Shown here: piece by piece, positions 1 to 4,436 of the stretch
Numbering within the stretch: the first letter of the stretch is position 1
Layout: every line of letters starts with the position of its first letter
NCBI GenBank assembly: GCA_938018155.1
Contig: CALIIG010000074.1
Span: 1-8,948, forward strand
From: an uncultured Prevotella sp.
GTDB taxonomy: Bacteria > Bacteroidota > Bacteroidia > Bacteroidales > Bacteroidaceae
Length of the DNA: 8,948 nucleotides
Reading direction: 5' to 3'
The notes under the pieces: generated by a model
Seen by the model: only the letters and a program-made list of their open reading frames with translations
Told to the model about the DNA's origin: nothing
Databases searched by the model: none
Program-made: the position numbers and the translations under genes

Positions 1-2
1 GG

Positions 3-65
3 TGGCAGCAAAAGCCCTATAAGGGCACAAAACTATATCAGATTGAATATAATTTATTGCCGTAA
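3..65 (+). CDS. Possible C-terminal end of an upstream gene (partial)
   Basis: One frame is open from the window edge and ends at TAA 63-65. It reads as a 20-residue tail with basic and aromatic residues (starting WQQKPYKGTK). A second frame ends at TAA 19-21 after VAAKAL. Either could be the end of a gene lying left of the window, or neither could be. Twenty residues are too few to identify a family. The only support is that the next promoter region begins directly after 65. Confidence 0.2.
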   Translation, partial: WQQKPYKGTKLYQIEYNLLP

Positions 66-70
66 CAAAT

Positions 71-96
71 ATTTTATATGCGTGATGATATAAAAT
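71..96. promoter_or_regulatory. Candidate HipB operator: perfect 9-bp inverted repeat with 8-nt spacer
   Basis: The arms ATTTTATAT (71-79) and ATATAAAAT (88-96) are exact reverse complements separated by GCGTGATG (80-87). The repeat ends 13 nt before the -7 box at 110-117, so it covers the -33 region of the hip promoter. The E. coli HipB operator has the same architecture, two short arms around an 8-nt spacer (TATCC-N8-GGATA), although the arm sequence differs. Binding of the HTH protein encoded at 141-344 here would block RNA polymerase and give autoregulation. The repeat is seen directly; its role is inferred. Confidence 0.6.
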
Positions 97-109
97 GGGT
101 ATTATTTCC

Positions 110-117
110 TATATTTG
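110..117 (+). promoter_or_regulatory. Bacteroidetes -7 promoter box for the hip operon
   Basis: TATATTTG matches the Bacteroidetes -7 consensus TAnnTTTG exactly and lies 23 nt before the ATG at 141, predicting a very short leader. I see no clear TTTG -33 element at the usual distance. That stretch is occupied by the inverted repeat at 71-96, so the promoter may be weak or tightly repressed. Confidence 0.55.
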
Positions 118-140
118 CATTCGAAGCAATATAATAAGGT

Positions 141-344
141 ATGGAGAAAACAAAGTTATCGGGAATAGTAAAGAGTTTGCGAAAGAAAAACGGACTGACG
201 CAAGAGGATCTTGCCCTGAAATCGGGGGCAGGCTTATGCTTTGTCCGAAACTTAGAACAAGGCAAGCCCACCCTGCGCATGGATAAAGTGAACCAGTTAC
301 TCAATTTATTCAACTACGAACTGACGGCAACGAAGAAACTATGA
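141..344 (+). CDS. hipB: HipB-like HTH antitoxin / autorepressor
   Basis: This 67-residue protein is almost entirely an XRE/Cro-C1 helix-turn-helix domain. The N-terminal basic helix (residues 5-16) is followed by TQEDLALKSG (20-29) as the first HTH helix. The recognition helix region GLCFVRNLEQGK follows (31-42), then the typical HipB tail with a K-V-N-x-L-L-x-L-F core (49-57). In Hip systems this protein binds the operon operator and the kinase complex, repressing transcription and helping hold the toxin inactive. The start at 141 is chosen because translation from it begins directly with the HTH domain and the -7 box sits 23 nt upstream. The stop overlaps the next start (ATGA, 341-344), indicating translational coupling. 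A palindrome at 71-96 is its likely target. The family call is firm; the target is inference. Confidence 0.88.
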   Translation: MEKTKLSGIVKSLRKKNGLTQEDLALKSGAGLCFVRNLEQGKPTLRMDKVNQLLNLFNYELTATKKL

Positions 345-682
345 GACAGGCAAAAATATACAGAAAAGGCATTTTTGCGGGGGTGCTCACTGAAGACGGG
401 GGCGAATACCGTTTTTGTTACGATGCCGATTATCTTAAACGGGATGATGCCAAACCCGTAAGCCTTACCCTCCCGCTTCAGGAAGAGGCTTATGTAAGCC
501 CTGTTCTGTTTCCGTTTTTCGACGGTTTGATACCCGAAGGATGGTTGCTTGATGTTGCCTTGAGAAACACCGACATCAGTGTTCTCGACCGTATGTCACT
601 TCTGTTGCTGTGTTGTAACGACTGTATAGGAGCAATAAGTATAGTAACGTCAACCGAAAAGGAGGAAAAACATCATGTGTAA
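341..682 (+). CDS. HipS-like protein: stand-alone HipA N-terminal domain
   Basis: This 113-residue protein matches the N-terminal subdomain of HipA (the HipA_N/Couple_hipA family) and contains no kinase residues. Visible conserved blocks are a beta-rich start with G-x-x-x-G-x-L (10-16), PVSLTLPL (39-46), the FFDGLIPEGW block (59-68) and the DCIGAISI block (94-101). In classical HipA this domain is fused to the kinase. Here it is a separate gene directly before the kinase core, as in the E. coli O127:H6 HipBST system, where HipS is the antitoxin of kinase HipT. W68 sits in the conserved PEGW motif and may have an inhibitory role. The start overlaps the hipB stop by 4 nt, and the stop lies 8 nt inside the next gene. 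The intact domain ending and strong coupling argue against a frameshifted hipA. The antitoxin role is inferred from layout. Confidence 0.82.
   Translation: MRQAKIYRKGIFAGVLTEDGGEYRFCYDADYLKRDDAKPVSLTLPLQEEAYVSPVLFPFFDGLIPEGWLLDVALRNTDISVLDRMSLLLLCCNDCIGAISIVTSTEKEEKHHV
661..665 (+). promoter_or_regulatory. Strong Shine-Dalgarno inside the hipS-like gene, setting the kinase start
   Basis: GGAGG lies 9 nt before the ATG at 675, within the last codons of the preceding gene. Other genes in this window have weak or no such motif, as is common in Bacteroidetes. It supports initiation at 675 and suggests the kinase is made independently as a separate polypeptide, not by ribosomal frameshifting from the upstream gene. 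Confidence 0.6.
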
Positions 683-1607
683 GTGTTTGTATTGCTACAA
701 GCCTTTAGAAGAGGGACAGAAAGATTTCCATCCGCACTGTGCAAAAAAAATGTTTGGAATAGCAAAGGCCCCACTACTCGAATACAGGTACGAGGAACTT
801 GATAAGCTTGCCGAGCAGGTTATCAGAAGCCAGACTTCTTTGACGGGTGTGCAACCCAAGTTGTCGCTTAACCTCAGTAAGCACGATGGATCCAACAGGC
901 TTACCATCGTCGGCCTGTGGGGAAACTATATCTTTAAGCCCCAAACCGCCAACTATTTACAGCTTCCTGAAAACGAAGATCTGACGATGCACCTTGCCGA
1001 AGCCGTAAAAATAAACGTAGTTCCACACTGTTTAATCAGACTGGCTGACGGCTCTTTGGGCTATATTACCAAAAGAATTGACAGAACAAAAAAGGGTGAG
1101 AAAATTGACATGGAGGACATGTGCCAGCTCACTTTGCACCCAACCGAATATAAATATAAGGGTTCGTACGAGCAGATAGCAAAGGTTATCATGAAATATA
1201 GCGACATGCCCAGGCTCGATTTAGCCAATTATATGCAGCTCCTGCTTTTTTGTTTTATAACGGGCAACAACGATATGCACCTGAAAAACTTTTCGCTTTA
1301 CCGTCCTTCTGAAGGCTATCAGCTAACCCCTGCCTACGATCTCGTAAATACATCCATTGCCAATCCTGACGACACAGAGGAACTGGCATTGCCACTTTCA
1401 GGCCGAAAAACGAAACTTCATCTGGCTAATTTTCTGCAGGCAGCGGCAACAATGGGAATAAAGGAGAACGTTGTCAGGCATCTGACAGACAATATGAGTA
1501 AAGCGTTGCCAAAGTGGATGCAACTAATTAACGACTCGTTTCTTGATGAAACAATGAAAGAAAAATACAGGCAAACTATCGAAACACGATTAGCTCGCCT
1601 GCAATAA
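675..1607 (+). CDS. HipT/HipA-type serine/threonine kinase toxin (kinase core)
   Basis: This 310-residue protein is a HipA C-terminal kinase. The flexible Gly-loop reads SQTSLTGVQPK (52-62), with S55 and T57 as possible autophosphorylation sites. K88 in YIFKP is the likely ATP-binding lysine. The catalytic block is GNNDMHLKN (197-205, with D200 and N205). AYDLVN (220-225) carries the metal-binding D222, equivalent to the DFG aspartate. All key residues are present, so the kinase is predicted active. Characterised relatives stop growth by phosphorylating aminoacyl-tRNA synthetases (HipA on GltX, HipT on TrpS); the target here is unknown. It lacks the HipA N-domain, which is encoded by the preceding gene with an 8-nt overlap. 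An added N-terminal segment has C2, C4, C7, H19, H21 and C22 and resembles a zinc knuckle, followed by FG. The start at 675 has a strong Shine-Dalgarno at 661-665. Confidence 0.87.
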   Translation: MCKCLYCYKPLEEGQKDFHPHCAKKMFGIAKAPLLEYRYEELDKLAEQVIRSQTSLTGVQPKLSLNLSKHDGSNRLTIVGLWGNYIFKPQTANYLQLPENEDLTMHLAEAVKINVVPHCLIRLADGSLGYITKRIDRTKKGEKIDMEDMCQLTLHPTEYKYKGSYEQIAKVIMKYSDMPRLDLANYMQLLLFCFITGNNDMHLKNFSLYRPSEGYQLTPAYDLVNTSIANPDDTEELALPLSGRKTKLHLANFLQAAATMGIKENVVRHLTDNMSKALPKWMQLINDSFLDETMKEKYRQTIETRLARLQ

Positions 1608-1637
1608 TCAGTTTTGATATAACCCATATGGTTTTAC

Positions 1638-1693
1638 GATAGCTTGCAAATCAGGATGCAACAACGCTTCCGACCTTGCAGGCTATCACTTTT
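1638..1693 (+). terminator. Stem-loop with short T-tract ending the hip operon
   Basis: GATAGCTTGCAA (1638-1649) pairs with TTGCAGGCTATC (1676-1687). As + strand RNA this gives a 12-bp stem with one G-U wobble and a 26-nt loop. CTTTTCT follows at 1689-1695. The position, 31 nt after the kinase stop and between convergent genes, fits a terminator. The loop is longer than usual and the T-tract short, so efficiency is uncertain. On the opposite strand the stem has an A-C mismatch and no following T-run, so it probably serves the hip operon more than the phosphatase. Confidence 0.5.
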
Positions 1694-3004
1694 CTACTGT
1701 ACAGCCGGTGCCGTAGCCATGCGCTGTTGCAGGTAGGCACGCACGTCCTTCCAACGGTAATAGGGGGCACAATTGGTTTTAACGGGGAGGGTTGCCTCGT
1801 CTTCATTGAGCAGTACTTTGACAAGAATGTCGGCGTTCTGCATTTGTTTGCGCGTAGCAAGACGCTTGTTTTTATAGAAAACAAACTGTACATTGCAGGC
1901 CATTGGGAATATTTTGTACCCGTACCAACCCTTATATGCCAGGTCGTCCAAGTTGTCAACAGGATAGCCAAAGCCGTTAAGGTTGAGCAAGCAAACCAAT
2001 GGCATGACGTCGCTTTCGTGCGCATAGCGCAGCGTTGCGCCCGGATGGGGCAGACGGATACAGGTATCGGCCGTTGCAATAATGTTCTTTACGAGGTTCA
2101 TCTGTGTATACATTCCTGCACCTTTATTCAGTTTGTTGGGGCCGCCATAAACATACCATCCGGCATTATCCATCTGCCAGAAGTTATAAATTTCGTCATC
2201 AGAGAAGATGTTCCATAAAGAATACTTGTTCCTTAAGTCGGTACTCTGCAGGTTTTTGGCCTGTTTAAACAGTTCGCTTACGAACCTGCCCCGGTCAATC
2301 GACTTCACAAACTCTCTGTCATTAAAGAGTACCGACATGAGGTGATCGGAGTTACTATGGCGCGCATTAAACGCTTTGAGGCTGTCTTGTGAGAGTTTGT
2401 CACGGCGGAGTTTGTCGTAAGCACAATGCTCATCGTTCATATAATACATGTCGTGGCGGCTGGCATCGTGGCGGATACTGAGCTTAGGGTTGTAAACCAA
2501 CAGCTGTTGGAGGGCGTTTTCCATAGATAATATGCAGCGGATTACGACGGTAGATTTGGCATCAATGTGCGTATTGCCATTGAAAACCTGCGGGAAACGC
2601 TCGTACATGCGGCGCGCAATGTCACGATGTTGCTGTGCGCCGAGAAGCGTTAATTCGCCTTCACGGCTCAGCCCCATGTCGCGAAGCTGCTTAATTACCG
2701 ACAGCACTTCCTTGCCCCGTGGCGTTAATTTGCCCAGCGAATCGGCCTTCAGGAGCGTGAAATAGGGAATATTGTACGAGTCTTTACCTATGGTATAGCG
2801 CGACCCATGGCGGCCATAGTGGCTGATATAGAACGGTTCGTAACCGGCAGGAGCAGGCGAAAGTTTCTTCTGTGGCCCCGGATAGGCCAGATAATTACTG
2901 GCTGCAAGGTTAACGTTTGCCTTGATGTCGTTACGTGCTTTTTGTGCATTTACAGATAGTGTAAACCATAAAATACACGCAAACAGGATTGCAGATTTCT
3001 TCAT
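1694..3004 (-). CDS. Secreted histidine-type acid phosphatase
   Basis: This 436-residue protein belongs to the histidine phosphatase superfamily, acid phosphatase branch. A Sec signal peptide is clear: MKKS, a hydrophobic stretch (about 5-16), and probable cleavage after VNA (18-20). The catalytic motif is YGRHGSRY (63-70), with H66 as the nucleophile that becomes phosphorylated and R65 and R69 binding phosphate. A second conserved arginine is in STVVIRC (R156). The C-terminal proton-donor region is RYAHESDV (326-333), giving H329-E330 where classical enzymes have HD and MINPP-type phytases have HAE. It should act in the periplasm or on the surface, hydrolysing phosphate monoesters; a sugar-phosphate or inositol-phosphate substrate is possible but not shown. 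The gene is convergent with the hip operon and divergent from the esterase. The start follows from the signal peptide; no Shine-Dalgarno is visible. Confidence 0.86.
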   Translation of the reverse strand: MKKSAILFACILWFTLSVNAQKARNDIKANVNLAASNYLAYPGPQKKLSPAPAGYEPFYISHYGRHGSRYTIGKDSYNIPYFTLLKADSLGKLTPRGKEVLSVIKQLRDMGLSREGELTLLGAQQHRDIARRMYERFPQVFNGNTHIDAKSTVVIRCILSMENALQQLLVYNPKLSIRHDASRHDMYYMNDEHCAYDKLRRDKLSQDSLKAFNARHSNSDHLMSVLFNDREFVKSIDRGRFVSELFKQAKNLQSTDLRNKYSLWNIFSDDEIYNFWQMDNAGWYVYGGPNKLNKGAGMYTQMNLVKNIIATADTCIRLPHPGATLRYAHESDVMPLVCLLNLNGFGYPVDNLDDLAYKGWYGYKIFPMACNVQFVFYKNKRLATRKQMQNADILVKVLLNEDEATLPVKTNCAPYYRWKDVRAYLQQRMATAPAVQ

Positions 3005-3048
3005 AAACAGTTTATAATTTTATAGTTAGGATGAAAATAAATATTGCG

Positions 3049-3093
3049 TTAAGGTATACAGGCCTGCCGGTAACACTTATATATTAAGGTATA
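3049..3093. repeat. Direct repeat TTAAGGTATA in the phosphatase leader
   Basis: TTAAGGTATA occurs exactly at 3049-3058 and 3084-3093, 35 bp apart. A related inverted piece, TACCTT, is at 3111-3116. They lie between the - strand -7 box at 3119-3126 and the phosphatase start, so they would be in its 5' leader or just downstream of the promoter. They could be regulator half-sites or chance in AT-rich DNA. Confidence 0.35.
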
Positions 3094-3118
3094 AACAGCC
3101 AAAAATCACATACCTTCG

Positions 3119-3126
3119 CAAAGATA
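3119..3126 (-). promoter_or_regulatory. Bacteroidetes -7 box for the histidine phosphatase
   Basis: Read on the - strand this is TATCTTTG, an exact match to TAnnTTTG. It predicts transcription toward the phosphatase start at 3004 with a leader of roughly 100 nt. No convincing -33 TTTG is seen at the expected spacing, which leaves the call moderate. Confidence 0.45.
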
Positions 3127-3169
3127 CACAAATAAATTATACTATATACGTGTTGTCATGGCTTTTTAC

Positions 3170-3223
3170 AGTTAAAGTCTTGCAATGAGAAGGCCCGGTA
3201 CTTACAAGGGCCGACATTTAACT
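3170..3223. repeat. Nested inverted repeat between divergent promoters
   Basis: The outer arms AGTTAAA (3170-3176) and TTTAACT (3217-3223) enclose the inner arms GGCCC (3192-3196) and GGGCC (3208-3212). All four arms are perfect. The unpaired segments are uneven, 15 nt on the left and 4 nt on the right, with an 11-nt apical loop. It lies between the - strand promoter (3119-3126) and the + strand promoter (3266-3273), so it is probably not transcribed from either. A shared regulator site is one possibility; no protein can be named. Confidence 0.35.
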
Positions 3224-3265
3224 AAAATTATTCAACTTTTGCACAAACAGCTCATAAAGGTTTAG

Positions 3266-3273
3266 TAACTTTG
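3266..3273 (+). promoter_or_regulatory. Bacteroidetes -7 box for the esterase operon
   Basis: TAACTTTG matches TAnnTTTG exactly and is 43 nt before the ATG at 3317. A TTTG at 3238-3241 could be the -33 element, but the 24-nt gap is longer than the usual spacing of about 19-21. This is the only good promoter candidate for the three genes from 3317 to 7494. Confidence 0.55.
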
Positions 3274-3316
3274 TCATGATATACAAACCCATCATACCAT
3301 AAACAATACAAAAGAT

Positions 3317-4387
3317 ATGAAAAAATTCATCACCTTAACACTATTGACCTGCTCGATTACCCTGTCGGTATGGGCCGAGCGCACTGTAAAAGCTACCGAT
3401 TCAGCCATCAGTTACACGGGCCGCGTGCTGAAAACCAACAGCGGTGACGTGCGCTACGACTGGGTTGGAACCTATTTTCAAACCGACTTTACAGGGGGCA
3501 GGATAGCCATCAACGTATCGGAGAGCGGAGAAAGCTACCATAACGTATACATCGATGGCAAATTAAAGGGAAAGATTCTTATCAAAGGGAAAGAGCCACA
3601 TGAGGTTGTTCTGGCTGAAAAACTATCAAAAGGCATACACCGTTTGTGCCTGCAGAAGTGTACAGAAGGCGAATATGGCTGTACCACTATCCACTCGGTA
3701 ACCGTGGCTTCAAACGGAATGCTGAAGGCTGTACCTGCGCGCAAGCGGCTGATTGAGTTTATAGGCGACTCGTATTCGTGCGGATACGGCATAGACGGAG
3801 CCAACGAAAACGAACACTTCAAACTTAGCACGGAAGACGTAAGCAAGGCATACGACTTTACGATAGCCCGATATTTTGACGCCGACTGCGTGGTAATAGC
3901 CCACTCGGGCATGGGTATGTGCCGCAACTACTCTGGTAAAAAGTTGCCCACCATGCCTACACGCTATGCCCATATTTTTGACGACGCCGACAGTGTAGCC
4001 TACGATTTCAAGAGCTACACGCCCGACCTGGTAGCCATTAACCTCGGAACGAACGACTTTTCAATACAGGTTTCGCCCGTTGATTACGTTGATTCGTATG
4101 TGAAAATGGTCAATAACGTCCGTTCACATTATCCCAATGCCAGAATATTTTGCATATATCCCCACTCTGCCAGCATATTTCTTCGCGCTGCGTTATCAGA
4201 AGTAGCACAAAAGCTTTACGGCATGAAGAACGTGTATATGGCCCAGCCAATGGGCGACATTGTTAAGGTAGGATTCGACATGGGCTCTGATTGGCATCCT
4301 AATGTAAGCGGGCATCAGAAGGTAGCCATGACGCTGATACCACAGATTTCAGCCATCATGGGATGGAAGATGAACAACAATCTGTAA
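3317..4387 (+). CDS. Secreted SGNH-type carbohydrate esterase (CE2-like)
   Basis: This 356-residue protein has a signal peptide (hydrophobic about 4-18, cleavage probably after VWA at 20). A beta-sandwich-like N-domain follows (about 25-135), with an IDGK motif at 79-82. The rest is an SGNH hydrolase domain (about 145-350). The catalytic serine is S152 in IGDSYSCGYG (149-158). Further blocks are G200 in HSGMG, N246 in LGTND (243-247), and D325/H327 in DWHP (325-328). This two-domain order is that of carbohydrate esterase family 2, whose members remove acetyl groups from hemicellulose or other sugars. It should act in the periplasm or outside the cell. Its start is set by the signal peptide, with a -7 box 43 nt upstream. 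The next gene begins 49 nt after its stop. The exact substrate (xylan, mannan or other acetylated glycan) cannot be read from the sequence. Confidence 0.85.
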   Translation: MKKFITLTLLTCSITLSVWAERTVKATDSAISYTGRVLKTNSGDVRYDWVGTYFQTDFTGGRIAINVSESGESYHNVYIDGKLKGKILIKGKEPHEVVLAEKLSKGIHRLCLQKCTEGEYGCTTIHSVTVASNGMLKAVPARKRLIEFIGDSYSCGYGIDGANENEHFKLSTEDVSKAYDFTIARYFDADCVVIAHSGMGMCRNYSGKKLPTMPTRYAHIFDDADSVAYDFKSYTPDLVAINLGTNDFSIQVSPVDYVDSYVKMVNNVRSHYPNARIFCIYPHSASIFLRAALSEVAQKLYGMKNVYMAQPMGDIVKVGFDMGSDWHPNVSGHQKVAMTLIPQISAIMGWKMNNNL

Positions 4388-4436
4388 ACAATTATACCGG
4401 GAAATATACTGGAAACAGGGGATAAAAGGTTCATTA

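Noticed and set aside
14..26. Hairpin GCCCT-ATA-AGGGC near the left edge as a terminator
   Set aside because: The stem is only 5 bp with a 3-nt loop and no T-run on the + strand. A TTTT follows on the - strand, but no - strand gene is known to end there.
341..1607. Broken hipA gene caused by a frameshift
   Set aside because: Both parts have complete domain ends, the second has its own Shine-Dalgarno, and its extra Cys/His segment replaces the N-domain junction. A designed split fits better.
1651..2079. 142-residue - strand open frame overlapping the phosphatase 3' end
   Set aside because: Its sequence is rich in Arg, Cys, Ser and Thr without domain features and lies out of frame within a well-supported gene.
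1676..2218. 180-residue open frame on the + strand opposite the 3' half of the histidine phosphatase
   Set aside because: The - strand frame has a signal peptide and intact catalytic motifs. The + frame has no family resemblance and no promoter or ribosome site, so it is a coding shadow.
3192..3212. GGCCC/GGGCC stem in the divergent region as an intrinsic terminator
   Set aside because: There is no T-tract on either side and no gene ends nearby. It is better treated as part of the nested repeat.
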